From positions 1-64,000 of the forward strand of contig CAVSLS010000056.1 of NCBI GenBank assembly GCA_963728845.1: a stretch of 64,000 nucleotides of DNA, written 5' to 3'. A program made the position numbers and the translations under genes. Under the pieces are notes generated by a model. The model had not been told where the DNA came from. It saw nothing but the letters and a program-made list of their open reading frames with translations, and did no database searches. This stretch comes from Bog-473 sp963728845 (GTDB lineage: Bacteria > Actinomycetota > Acidimicrobiia > Acidimicrobiales > RAAP-2). Shown in pieces: positions 1-9,338 of the stretch (the stretch's first letter is position 1; each line of letters begins with the position of its first letter).

Positions 1-51
1 CAACGGCGGCACCGGAGGTCCCGGTGCCGGAACTCATCACGGAGGACACCA

Positions 52-345
52 ATGGTCGTGTGGCACCTGGCCGATGTCTCGCTGAACCCCAGCGTGAACG
101 CGCTGCCCGGTGGCGGGACACTGCAGGAATTGACCAACGGGCTCGGCGCGTGGGCCCTCATCGCCGCGCTGGCCGGCCTGCTCGTCGGCGCCGCCGCCTG
201 GGCGCTGGGGATCCATGCCCAGAACTACCAGCAGTCGATCGTCGGGCGCCGGGCCGTGCTGGTGTCGGGGCTCGCCGCGCTGCTGATCGGTGCGGCGCCG
301 CCCATCGTCAACTTCTTCTTCCACACCGGCACGAACCTGCACTGA
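52..345 (+). CDS. Small two-helix membrane protein of a conjugation module (DUF6112-like)
   Basis: A 97-residue protein with two hydrophobic stretches (about residues 33-53 and 69-88) joined by a short polar loop containing QNYQQSIVGRR. Size, topology and position just upstream of a TrbL-like gene fit the DUF6112 family of actinobacterial integrative elements, thought to play a VirB2/TrbC-like role in the transfer channel; the family name is from memory and the role is inferred. A purine-rich GGAGGACACCA precedes the ATG. The 51 bases to its left read openly as Gly/His-rich codons and may be the tail of an upstream gene cut by the window edge. Confidence 0.6.
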   Translation: MVVWHLADVSLNPSVNALPGGGTLQELTNGLGAWALIAALAGLLVGAAAWALGIHAQNYQQSIVGRRAVLVSGLAALLIGAAPPIVNFFFHTGTNLH

Positions 346-366
346 TCGTCCGTCCCCCTCCCCGAC

Positions 367-1786
367 ATGCTGTCCGCCGGCTGCACCGGTCTCGACGCCC
401 TCAACCCCATCTGCCAGGTCGGGAGCATCGGGGGCTCCATCGCGGCCTCGGGGTTCGAGTCGGTCCTCAACGGGATCAGCCAGTGGGTGGCGAGTGGCGC
501 CGAGTGGCTGCTGGGCCAGATCGGCGACGTGCTCGTGTCCACCACGACGGTGGACGTCGGGGCCACCTGGTTCCGCGCGCACTACGGCCAGATGACGGCG
601 CTGGCCGGTGTCGTGATCCTCCCCATGCTCCTCGCCTCGACGCTGCAGGCCGTCGTCCGCCAGGAGCGGACAGCCGTGCGAACGTTCCTCGTGCAGCTCC
701 CGCTCGCGTTGTTGCTCGCGGTGGTGGCGATCCAGGTCGTCATCTTGAGCCTGTCGGCCACCGATGCCATGAGCAGGCGATCGCGGGGGGTTCCGGTGCC
801 GACGTGAGCGCGTTGTTGACCGGCGTCACCACGGGGCTCGTCGCTGCCGCCACGGACCCCACGATCGCGAGCTTCGTGCTGTTGCTCGTCGCGTTCCTCG
901 TTGCCGTGGCCGCGTTCGTCCTGTGGATCGAGCTGCTGATCCGGGCGGCGGCCGTCTATGTCGCGGTCCTCTTCCTACCCCTCGCCCTGGCGACCTGGTG
1001 TGGCCTGCCGTGTCGCACTGGTGCCGGCGGCTGGTCGGACGTTGGCGGCGTGATCCTCTCCAAGTTCGTCATCGTCGCCACGTGGGCCTGGCCGCCGGTG
1101 CCGTCTCCTCGGGAACCGCCGGGACCGGCGCTCACGGTGCCGGGTTCTCCGCCGTGCTGGCCGGGGCGCGCTCTTGGTCATGGCCACCTTTGTCCCCTTC
1201 GCCATCCTGCGCCTCATTCCCGCGGTCGAGACCGGGGCGGTCGCCCATCTCGACGGGCTCCGAGCCAGAGGCACGGCCGCCATGACGCGGCTGCCCCGTT
1301 CCGCCGCGGGTCACGTCCTGAACGAGGGACTCGAGGCGCTGGGTGACGCCCGCCTGCTCGCCCAACCGCGCCGCCAGGACGGGCCGCCACTGGGGGCGGC
1401 CCTCGGGGGGCGACGCAGACGCAGGGAGCCGGGTCGGCGGACGCCGAGGGCTGGGCGGTCGGCCTCGTCGAGGGCGACCCGACTCGATGCGCGTCTACGA
1501 CGAGCCATCCCGCGGGATGGTCCCGACCCCCAAGGGACCCAAGCCGATCCTGGGGTCGGGACCCGACGACGGCGCCGCCGGCCGGACGGAGCACGGGGCG
1601 GCGGCGACGGGCCCGGCGACACCCGAGGATGCGTGGAAGTGGGAGGGTGTCCCGCCCGGCCGCAGCCTGATCGGGAAGGTCGAGGCGGGACAGCTGCGCT
1701 ACTACATGGGCGACGACGGCCACGGGCCGCGCATCGTCTCGTTGCCGCCTGCGTGGCCGCCGGGCGAGGGCGGGGACGCCGGGTGA
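367..1786 (+). CDS. TrbL/VirB6-like polytopic conjugation protein (frameshifted)
   Basis: The N-terminal part (about 145 residues) has an amphipathic lead-in and hydrophobic helices. The reading then has to change frame near 790, again between about 1000 and 1180, and near 1345. The later pieces hold the strongly hydrophobic ASFVLLLVAFLVAV stretch, then LRLIPAVETGAVAHL, then a hydrophilic tail ending ...PRIVSLPPAWPPGEGGDAG. Order and topology match TrbL/VirB6-like inner-membrane channel proteins of actinobacterial type IV secretion. It follows the DUF6112-like gene and its stop overlaps the start of the SCO6880-type gene. Because neighbouring genes carry similar single-base breaks, I read these as indel errors; true decay remains possible. 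Confidence 0.55.
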
Positions 1787-3154
1787 GCGCTGCGTCCGAA
1801 GACAGCGCGACGCGCTACCGTTTCGGCCCGCGGAGCACGGCGGCGTGCTGGCCGGATGGCGGGCGGGCCAGATCGTCAGCGTGGCGGTCGGCCTGGTCTT
1901 CGGCGTACTGGTGCTGCGCTGGGAGCCCAACGCGGCGGGCGTGGCGGCGGCCATCGGCATCCTCGTGCTCTACGGCGCGCTGGCGACGGTGCCCGTGTCG
2001 GGCCGCACGGGTGACGAATGGCTCCCGGTGACCGTGTGCTGGGGCGCCCGCAGGGTCGGCCCGCGCGGTGCCCGGCACATGGGCGCGCTGCGCGGGGTGC
2101 GGCTGCTGCGGGCCGACTGGCACGACATGGGTGTCGTGCACGATCGCGGGGCGCGCACCCTCACCGCGGCGCTCTCGTTGCGCGGCCGCGGCTTCGCCCT
2201 GCTCGGCGCGGACGAACAGGACCGCCGGGTGGGGGCGTGGGCTTCGGTCCTGACGTCGTTCGCCCGCGAGGGCTCCCCGGTGCACCGGGTGCAGTGGGTC
2301 GCGGCGTCGTTCCCCGACGACGGGCAGGATGTGCGCTCGTATGCCGTCACCGAGGCGGTGCCGGGCGCGGCCTCCGCCTGCACCGCCTCGTACGAAGCAC
2401 TGCTGAACGACATGGACTCACGCACCTGTGCGCACGACGTGGTCCTGGCCGTGCAGGTGCGGCTCACCAAGTCGGTCGAGGTCGGGTGCGCCACGCTGGC
2501 CCGCGAGGTGGGATCGCTGGTCCGCCTCCTCTCCGACGCCGATGTCGAGGTCGAGTCCCTGCTCACGGCGGACGACCTGGCCCGTCAGCTGCTCCGTACC
2601 TACGAGGCGCACGTCCGTTCCCCGGGCGATGCGCCGGCTCCCGAGGACCCGTGGCCCATGGCGATGGAGGAGAGCTGGTCGGTGGTCCGCGTCGACGGCA
2701 TGCTCCATGTCACGTACTGGGTGGCGGAGTGGCCGCGGGTGGAGGTGCGCAGCGACTTCCTGGCTCCGCTCCTCTTGGGCTCGGCCCGATCGACCTTCTC
2801 CGTGGTGATGGAACCGCTCGGGCCCGATGCCGCGGTGCGCAAGGTGGAGGCATCGAGGACGGCCGACCTGGCGGATGCCGAGCTGCGCCGGCGGGGCGGC
2901 TTCGTGTCGACGGCCCGGCATGCCCGCGAGTCGGAGGTCCTGGCTCGCCGCGAGGCGGAGCTGGCCGAAGGTCATGCCTCGTTCCGGTACTCCGGCTACG
3001 TCACCGTGTCGGCGCCGAGCGAGGAGGAGCTGGCTGCGGCCTGCGAGGTCGTCCAGCACGGGCAGGTCAGAGCCGGCTCGCGCTCCGCCGCCTCTACGGC
3101 GATCAGGCCGCCGCCTACACGTGCACCCTCCCGCTGTGCCGCGGGCTGCGCTGA
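1783..3154 (+). CDS. SCO6880-family conjugation protein (two frame breaks)
   Basis: Starts at GTG 1783, overlapping the previous stop. The opening ATRYRFGP... is typical of the family, but a base appears missing near 1835, after which the frame runs to about 3063. A second break near 3063 restores the conserved C-terminus LRRLYGDQAAAYTCTLPLCR. An N-terminal pair of membrane helices (QIVSVAVGLVFGVLVLRW and a second one after it) is followed by a roughly 400-residue soluble domain. In Streptomyces and relatives this protein belongs to a type IV secretion module and is usually next to a VirB4-like ATPase; here that ATPase lies 6 kb downstream, after unrelated genes. Confidence 0.75.
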
Positions 3155-3155
3155 G

Positions 3156-3168
3156 GGCCGGCCGACCG
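3156..3168. repeat. Left copy of a candidate direct repeat bordering the cargo segment
   Basis: GGCCGGCCGACCG lies two bases after the SCO6880-type stop codon. Nearly the same string, with one extra C, occurs at 9367-9380 at the other edge of the non-conjugation genes. In DNA this GC-rich a 13-bp match is weak evidence by itself. Confidence 0.3.
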
Positions 3169-3193
3169 CGCCCTCCGCCTCTACCATGACCCG

Positions 3194-4799
3194 GTGGCTG
3201 CACGCACCGGCACCGGACCCGCGGGGAACGGCGACGCAGGGACGGTCGGCCCGGTGCGCAACGTGGTGGTGCTCCTCCTCGACAGCCTCAACCGGCACAT
3301 GCTCGGGAGCTACGGCGGCGCGGAGTTCGACACGCCACATCTCGACCGTTTCGCCCGCGAGCAGGCGGTCCGGTTCACGTCGCACGTCACCGGTTCGCTG
3401 CCGTGTATGCCGGCGCGCCACGACATCCTCTGTGGGTCGCTCGACTTCCTGTGGCGGCCGTGGGGCTCGATCGAGATCTGGGAAGAGCCCATCACCCAGC
3501 AGTTGCGACGGGCCGGCGTGACCACCGTGCTCGTGTCGGACCACCCGCACCTCTTCGAGGTCGGGGGTGAGAACTACCACACCGACTTCAGCGCCTGGGA
3601 CTACGTGCGCGGCCACGAGGGCGACCCTGGCGGACCTACCGCGACCCCAGTTACATCGGTGCGCCCGCCCTGCCCGCCCGCGGCGGCGGGTGGTACTGGG
3701 AGCGTCTCGGCGGTCCGGCGGACGACCGGCCCTACGACCGGTCACGCACCTTCTTCCGGGCCGAGGAGGACTTCCCCGGCCCGCGCACGATGCGCGCCGC
3801 GGCCGACTGGCTGCGGCGCGGCGCCCCGGACGACGCGCCCTTCCTGCTGTTCGTCGACGAGTTCGACCCGCACGAACCGTTCGACACGCCGGAGCCGTGG
3901 CTCGGGCGCTACGACCCCGACTGGGAGGGCGAGATCCTCATCTGGCCCCCGTACGACGTCGGCGCGGTGGCCGCGGGACGCCTCAGCGAACGCGAGGGCC
4001 GGCACATCCGGGCCAACTACGGCGCCAAGCTCAGCATGATCGACCACTGGGTCGGCGAGGTCTTCGCGGCGTTGTCCGCGCGCGGGCTGTGGGACAGCAC
4101 GGCCGTCATCGTGTGCACGGACCACGGGCACTACCTCGGCGAGAAGGACATCTGGGGCAAGCCGGGCGTCATGCAGTACGAGCCGCTGGGCCACATCCCC
4201 CTGCTCGTGCACTGGCCCGGCGTCGCCGGCGGCACCGAGTGCCCGGCGCTCACCACCAACGTGGACATCAACGCCACCATCGCCGACGTGTTCGGCGTCG
4301 CGCCGGCCGGCACCGCGCACGGGGTGTCCCTTGGTCCCCTCGTGGAGGGCCTGGCATCGCAGGTCCGGGAGTGGGCCATCGGCGGCGTGTACGGGAACTG
4401 GGTGCAGGTCACCGACAGCCGTCGCAAGTACGCCCGCGGCGCCGCCGGGGAGAATTTCCCCTCTCCATGTGGTCGAACCGGTGGTCGACCATGCCCGTCC
4501 ACGGCTTCGAGGATGCGGTCCGGCTGCCACCGCCCGACCGGCGGGCCCGGCTCGACTTCATGCCCGGATCGGACATACCCGTCATCGTGCAGCCCTTCGA
4601 GCCCGGTGACCGCCTCCCGTTCTGGGTGGGCCGCAACGTCGTCGACGCGCACTTCCTCTTCGACGTGTCCGAGGACCCCGACGAGAACGAGAACCTCACG
4701 GGGACGGCCGCCGAGGCGGACATGGTCGAGCTGCTGCGGGTCGCCCTGCGGGCGGTCGCGGCCCCGAAGGAGCAGTTCGAGCGGCTGGGAGTGGCGTGA
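3194..4799 (+). CDS. Sulfatase (alkaline phosphatase superfamily), two frame breaks
   Basis: Hydrolyses sulfate (or related) esters. The metal-binding Asp is in VVVLLLDSLNRHMLGSYGG (about residue 30) and the formylglycine-forming Cys is in SLPCMPAR (about residue 71), a clear C-x-P-x-R sulfatase signature. A second metal site, CTDHGHYLGEKDIWGKPG, lies in the later part. The frame changes near 3628 (GHEGDP to WRTYRDP) and near 4457 (AAGENFP to LSMWSNRW); joined, the product is about 535 residues, usual for the family. No signal peptide is evident. The stop overlaps the start of the Nudix gene, so the two are probably co-expressed. First gene of the segment that interrupts the conjugation operon. 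Confidence 0.85.
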
Positions 4800-5269
4800 C
4801 CGACGAGGTGCCCTTCGTCCTGCCGCGTGTCCCCGCGTCGGCCGGCGCGCTGATCTTCGACGACGGCGGCCGGCTCCTCGTCGTCAACCCCACCTACAAG
4901 GCGCACTGGACCATCCCCGGCGGGATCATGGAGGCGGACGGCGAGACACCCTGGGAGGCCTGCCGCCGCGAGGTGCACGAAGAGGTGGGCCTCGTCGTCG
5001 AGCACGGCCGACTCGTCGCGGTCGACTTCCTACGACCCCGGCCCTCGAAGCCCGGTGGGCTGCGCTTCCTCTTCGACTGCGGCATCCTGCCCGAGGCGAC
5101 GCTGCGGTCGATCGTCTTGCAGGAGGAAGAGCTGTCCGAGCAGCGACTGGTCGAGCCTGCGGAGGCGCTGCGACTGCTGAGCGGCCCGCTCCGGCGCCGC
5201 GTCGGCGCCGCGCTCAAGGTGCGGGAGCGCAACGAGTGCGTCTACCTCGAGGACGGGCGCCCGCACTGA
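4796..5269 (+). CDS. Nudix hydrolase
   Basis: A 157-residue protein with a Nudix box spanning PGGIMEADGETPWEACRREV plus HEEVGL. The catalytic REVHEEVG core is intact; the stretch between GG and the first conserved Glu is one residue longer than the commonest G-x5-E spacing. Such enzymes cleave nucleoside diphosphates linked to another moiety; the substrate cannot be told from sequence. The ATG overlaps the sulfatase stop by 4 bp, implying translational coupling. It converges with the YoaK-like gene with only 26 bp between. Confidence 0.85.
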   Translation: MTDEVPFVLPRVPASAGALIFDDGGRLLVVNPTYKAHWTIPGGIMEADGETPWEACRREVHEEVGLVVEHGRLVAVDFLRPRPSKPGGLRFLFDCGILPEATLRSIVLQEEELSEQRLVEPAEALRLLSGPLRRRVGAALKVRERNECVYLEDGRPH

Positions 5270-5295
5270 CCCGGGACCGAGCGCCCGCTCTCTGG

Positions 5296-5991
5296 CTACT
5301 TCGCGATGCCGAGCTCGAGGGGCGCCTCACGGGCGAAGTACACCGCGGTGCACACCACGATGCCGGCCGCGACGCCGAGCGCCCAGGCGGGATGGACGTG
5401 GATCACGAGGGCGGCTCCCGCGAGCGCACCGCCGAACATGCAGAGGGCGGATGCGACCCGGCGCCCCGCGTGGGGATTGGTGCCGCCGGCGAGCGACGAA
5501 TCCGACGCCAGCCCGGTCAGCGTCATGGTGAGCACGGTCGTCGTCATGTCGGCCACCCCGAAGTGGCGCACGGCTGCGTTCCGGACGCCCATGGCGAAGG
5601 CGAGGAGTCCGATCACGGTGAAGCGCGGCCAGCCCGAGCTGATGGCAGCGGCTCCGACTGCTGCGACCATCACGGCCGCAACGGCCGTGAAGGTGGCTTC
5701 GAGCGTGAGGGCGACCAGGAGCAGCATCCGCTGCGGGCTGACATGACGTGCGAGGCGGCCGCCCACGACCGCGCCGACCAGGAAGGCGCCGAGCGCGCAG
5801 AGGCTGGCCGGGACCGAGAAGCCCGGCGCGCCGGCGACGGCGAACCCGATGAGCACGACGTTGCCGGTCATGTTGGCGGTGAAGACGTGTCCGAGGCCGA
5901 GGTAGCTCACGGCATCGACGAAGCCGCTCACCACGGTCAGCGCGCCGAAGGACACCAGGAGAGGGTGCGGCGGAGGATCGGGCTCGCTCAT
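5296..5991 (-). CDS. YoaK/DUF1275-family membrane protein
   Basis: About 231 residues with six or seven hydrophobic helices. The family hallmarks SGFVDAVSYLGLGHVFTANM and TGNVVL are near the N-terminus, and MGVRNAAVRHFGVADM with TTVLTMTLTGL in the middle. These define DUF1275 (YoaK), an uncharacterised family of inner-membrane proteins. I chose the ATG at 5991 (MSEPDPPP) rather than an upstream start because a good GGAAAGGTGG ribosome site precedes it. Downstream on the same strand of the flavoprotein gene but separated by 72 bp; no functional link is evident. Confidence 0.8.
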   Translation of the reverse strand: MSEPDPPPHPLLVSFGALTVVSGFVDAVSYLGLGHVFTANMTGNVVLIGFAVAGAPGFSVPASLCALGAFLVGAVVGGRLARHVSPQRMLLLVALTLEATFTAVAAVMVAAVGAAAISSGWPRFTVIGLLAFAMGVRNAAVRHFGVADMTTTVLTMTLTGLASDSSLAGGTNPHAGRRVASALCMFGGALAGAALVIHVHPAWALGVAAGIVVCTAVYFAREAPLELGIAK

Positions 5992-6063
5992 CTGCGTTCC
6001 ACCTTTCCCGCGCCCCGAGGCGGTCGCGGCTTCCGTCAAGGTAAAGGAGGGAAGGCCCCCCGC

Positions 6064-7332
6064 TCAATCGGCGTCGTCCGCCATCTGCCGGAACCAGCGC
6101 GAGACGCTGCTGGTCCGGGTGGCGGCGCGGCCGATCCACATGGAGGCGGCGGCGACCCGCCGGGCCCTCCCCGGTGCCGCCCCCACGAGGAGCTCGTTCC
6201 AGAAGATCCCCCACCCGCCGGCGAGTGCCTTGCCGATCCCGGGCGCAGTCAGGACCCGCCCGACCGCCGCCACGGCGCGCGGCCGGCCGACCAGCACCGC
6301 ATGGCCGGTGGCGGCCACGCGCTGGTAGGGCAGGTGCGACCGGGCGAGGGTGCGGCGGTAGTGCGCCGCGGCGCGCCCCGGCCTGGCGAGGATGGCTTCG
6401 GCGGCCGCGCACGCGCTGGTCATGGCCGGCGCGATGCCCTCACCCTGGAGGGGATTGACCAGTCCGGCGGCATCGCCGACGAGCAGCACGCGCCCGGCGG
6501 CGGGCGTCGTCCCCACCATGCCCATCTTGAGCCAACCCCCCAACCGGCGCGGCAACGGCGACGCCGACGCCCCGTCGAGGAGCCCGAGCCTCACCAGATG
6601 CTCGACGAAGGCGGGGAGCCGTTGCACCGCCGCGGCCCCGGCCCGGCGGTCCGCCAGGGTCCCGACGCCGATGCCGAGATTGGCGCCGCCGTCGGGGCCG
6701 GGGAAGATCCAGCCGTAGCCGGGAAAGGCGCGCCAGCGGTCCTGTTCCCACAGCGTGATGGCCGGCAGGTCGACGTGCTGGTCGACGTAGCAGCGCACGG
6801 CGAACCCCCACAGGACGCGTGACTCCTCCACCAGGGAGGCCACCTGCGCAACACGGCTGGTCGCACCGTCCGCCCCGATGACGAAGTCGGCGTGCAGCGC
6901 GACGCCGCCGTCGACCACGAAGCCGTCGAGACCGGCATCGGACCAGAGGGGGACGTCGGCGCGGCCCTCGACGGGTTCGGCGCCGGCGTCGAGCGCGGCC
7001 GTGCGCAGCGCATCGTCGAACACGCACCGGGTGACGGCGCGGGCTCGCCCCGGGTAGGTGGCGCCGTCGAAGCACGGGAGCACGACCCTCCGGTTGGTCG
7101 GCCCGACGACGACCATGTCGCCGACGTCGAGCCCGGGGGTCTCGGGCACCCCGAGGTCGGCGAGCACCTGCAGGCCCCGCGGCCCGATGAGGTCCCCGCA
7201 CGCCTTGTCCCGTGGGAAGCGCGCCTTGTCCACCAAACCGACCCGGGCACCGGCGCGGGCGAGAACCAGAGCGGCGGTGCTCCCCGCCGGGCCGGCCCCC
7301 ACGACGAGCACGTCAAAGCGCCTCGCACCCAC
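6064..7332 (-). CDS. Geranylgeranyl-reductase-family FAD flavoprotein
   Basis: A 422-residue flavoprotein. The N-terminal Rossmann motif VVGAGPAGSTAA, the family signature PRDKACGD around residues 40-47, and a C-terminal FAD motif LLVGDAAGLVNPLQGEGI match the geranylgeranyl reductase/ChlP group, which includes the mycobacterial menaquinone reductase MenJ. These enzymes saturate double bonds of isoprenoid chains. It is divergent from a UbiE-like methyltransferase followed by a polytopic membrane protein, a context that suggests quinone side-chain or prenyl-lipid modification; the exact substrate is inferred only. Start is GTG with a GGGAG ribosome site. Confidence 0.8.
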   Translation of the reverse strand: MGARRFDVLVVGAGPAGSTAALVLARAGARVGLVDKARFPRDKACGDLIGPRGLQVLADLGVPETPGLDVGDMVVVGPTNRRVVLPCFDGATYPGRARAVTRCVFDDALRTAALDAGAEPVEGRADVPLWSDAGLDGFVVDGGVALHADFVIGADGATSRVAQVASLVEESRVLWGFAVRCYVDQHVDLPAITLWEQDRWRAFPGYGWIFPGPDGGANLGIGVGTLADRRAGAAAVQRLPAFVEHLVRLGLLDGASASPLPRRLGGWLKMGMVGTTPAAGRVLLVGDAAGLVNPLQGEGIAPAMTSACAAAEAILARPGRAAAHYRRTLARSHLPYQRVAATGHAVLVGRPRAVAAVGRVLTAPGIGKALAGGWGIFWNELLVGAAPGRARRVAAASMWIGRAATRTSSVSRWFRQMADDAD

Positions 7333-7391
7333 GTCGGCTCCCTTCGAACGTCGACCGTCTACGGTGAGATCCTCACACCTGAGGAGGCGGA

Positions 7392-8127
7392 ATGGAGACC
7401 CGGGCGCCGAACGAACTCAACCGGTTCGCCCAGCGCCTCTTCTCCCCGCTCCCGGCACGTTACGACCGGCTGGCCGAGGTGTTGTCCATGGGCCAGAACG
7501 GCCGCTGGCGCCGCGCCATGATCGATCACATCGTGCCGGAGCATCCGGCACTCGTGTGCGACGTCGCGTGTGGGCCGGCCGGTGTCTCCCTGCAGATCGC
7601 GCGAGCGGACGTGCGCCGACGTTGTCGGGGTCGACCTGACCCTCGAGATGCTGCGCCAAGGCCAGCGGAACGTCGCCGAGCGGGCCATGGCCGACCGGGT
7701 CCGATTGATCGCCGGCCGGGGTGAGCAGCTGCCGTTCCCGGATGCGACCTTCGACGCACTCACCTTCACCTATCTGCTGCGCTACGTCGACGATCCCGCG
7801 GCGACGCTGCGCGAGCTGGCCCGGGTGGTGAAGCCCGGAGGCGTGGTGGCGAACCTGGAGTTCCTGCTCCCGCAGAGCCGCTTCTGGCGGTTCTGGTGGT
7901 GGGGCTACACGAGGCTCGTCCTCCCGGTCGGTGGGCTCGTCACGGGGGGCAGGGAATGGCTCGAGGTCGGCCGGTTCCTGGGACCCAACATCTCGGCGCA
8001 CTACCGGCGCTATCCGCTCGACTGGACGGTCGGGGCTTGGGGCGAGGCCGGACTGGTCGACGTCGGCGTGCGGCGGATGAGCCTCGGCGGTGGGCTCGTC
8101 ATGTGGGGGCGTCGCCGCGGTGGCTGA
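7392..8127 (+). CDS. UbiE/MenG-like class I SAM methyltransferase (one frame break)
   Basis: A strong GAGGAGG ribosome site precedes ATG 7392. The N-terminus carries RLFSPLPARYDRLAEVLSMG and the SAM motif region CDVACGPAGVSLQIA. A frame change near 7605 leads to VVGVDLTLEMLRQGQ, then LPFPDATFDALTFTYLLRYV and LARVVKPGG, all typical of UbiE/COQ5-type C-methyltransferases of quinone biosynthesis. Length across the break (about 244 residues) is normal. Its 3' end overlaps the next gene by 8 bp. The divergent flavoprotein suggests a shared quinone or prenyl-lipid role, which is inference. Confidence 0.8.
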
Positions 8128-8908
8128 GGCAGCGCGCGGGGATCGGCCGTCCCAGGAGCGTCCGGCCTACTACGCGGCCCGCCCCGGTGGCTGGCGCGAC
8201 TGGTGGACCTTGCTCCACCCTCCGTACACGGCATGGCACCTGGCCTACGTGGTCATCGGGGCGTGCCTGGCGCCGGTGGTCAACACGACGCGACTGATCG
8301 CCACGCTCCTCGCCTTCTTCCTCGCGGTCGGCGTGGCGGCGCACGCGGTCGACGAGCTGCACGGCCGGCCGCTCCGCACCCACATCCCCACGCCCGCTCT
8401 CGTCGGCGCGGCCGCGGTGGGACTCGCGGGTGCCCTCGTCCTCGGCGTGGCCGGGGTCGTCCAGGTCGGATGGGTGCTGGTCCCGTTCCTCGTGCTCGGA
8501 CCCGTGCTCGTGGTCGGGTACAACTTCGAGGTCTTCGGAGGGATCATCCACAACGACGTCGGGTTTGCCGCCAGCTGGGGTGCATTCCCCGTGCTGACCG
8601 CGTATGTGGCCCAGACCGGGACGTTGGCGCTCGCGCCGGTGCTCGCTGCGGTCGGGGCGCTCCTCCTGTCACTGGCGCAGCGCGCCCTGAGCACCCCCGC
8701 CCGGATGCTCCGCCGGCGCGCCGTCGACGTCAGCGGGGTCGTGTCCTTCTCCGACGGAGCGCGGCAGGCGATCGACCGGCGGACGCTGCTGGCCCCGCTC
8801 GAGTACGCGTTGCGGGCCATGGCCTGGGCCGTGGTCCTGGTGGCCGCCGGCGCTGCGCGCGGCTCGGTTAAGCGCGTTCGATCCGGCGTCGGAAGCCGGC
8901 CACGGTGA
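8120..8908 (+). CDS. Polytopic membrane protein, possibly a distant UbiA-superfamily prenyltransferase
   Basis: About 262 residues with roughly seven hydrophobic helices after a polar N-terminus. HAVDELHGRPLRTHI in the first cytoplasmic loop faintly resembles the D-x3-GRPL type loops of UbiA prenyltransferases, but no convincing NDxxD motif is seen, so the assignment is tentative. GTG 8120 overlaps the methyltransferase stop, implying coupling with that gene. Its 3' end overlaps the convergent SRPBCC gene by about 40 bp. If it is UbiA-like, the flavoprotein, methyltransferase and this protein would form a small prenyl-lipid set. Confidence 0.6.
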   Translation: MAEAARGDRPSQERPAYYAARPGGWRDWWTLLHPPYTAWHLAYVVIGACLAPVVNTTRLIATLLAFFLAVGVAAHAVDELHGRPLRTHIPTPALVGAAAVGLAGALVLGVAGVVQVGWVLVPFLVLGPVLVVGYNFEVFGGIIHNDVGFAASWGAFPVLTAYVAQTGTLALAPVLAAVGALLLSLAQRALSTPARMLRRRAVDVSGVVSFSDGARQAIDRRTLLAPLEYALRAMAWAVVLVAAGAARGSVKRVRSGVGSRPR

Positions 8909-9332
8909 TCTCGACCACCCGGTCGTGTCCCCACTTCAGGAGGGGATGGCCGAACCGGCTGGCCAGCCGCATGGCCGGCTGGCGCATCTCGATGTTCCAC
9001 CACACCTCGGCCCAGGTGCCCTCCTCCCTGGGGCGCAGACTGAGCCCCGCCACGCCGGTGAGATCCCCCCCGACCGTGGCGTCGATGGAGTGCGGCCGGA
9101 CGCATTCGCCCAACTCGACGCGGAGCCGCATGCGATAGGGAAGGGGCGGCGCGACCACCCCGTGCAGGACCGACCCCTGGGTCAGTCCGCTGCCTTCGAG
9201 CTCGCATTCGGAGAGCCAGGGCCACCAGCGCTCGAACTGGTCGACCTCCTCGATCCGCTCCCAGAGCTGCTCGGGGGAGAGGTCGAAGTGAAAGCCGTGT
9301 CGGTAGTCGATCACCGGTGCCGCCACGCTCAT
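8868..9332 (-). CDS. SRPBCC (START/polyketide cyclase-like) family protein
   Basis: About 154 residues starting MSVAAPVIDYRHGFHFDLSP. The pattern of an N-terminal strand, a helix with PEQLWERIEEVDQFERWWPW, curved sheet strands and a long C-terminal helix (LLKWGHDRVVEITVAGFRRR) is typical of the SRPBCC hydrophobic-cavity fold. Members bind or convert lipids, steroids or polyketides; the ligand is unknown here. I chose the ATG at 9332 because upstream codons are low-complexity. It abuts the conjugation ATPase gene head to head with only 6 bp between starts, so the two upstream regions overlap each other's coding sequence. Confidence 0.75.
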   Translation of the reverse strand: MSVAAPVIDYRHGFHFDLSPEQLWERIEEVDQFERWWPWLSECELEGSGLTQGSVLHGVVAPPLPYRMRLRVELGECVRPHSIDATVGGDLTGVAGLSLRPREEGTWAEVWWNIEMRQPAMRLASRFGHPLLKWGHDRVVEITVAGFRRRIERA

Positions 9333-9338
9333 CACGCT

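Noticed and set aside
3790..6822. A 1010-codon open frame on the plus strand
   Set aside because: Only the first 230 codons carry sulfatase sequence; the rest is low-complexity Arg/Gly-rich reading across the Nudix gene and antisense to YoaK and the flavoprotein.
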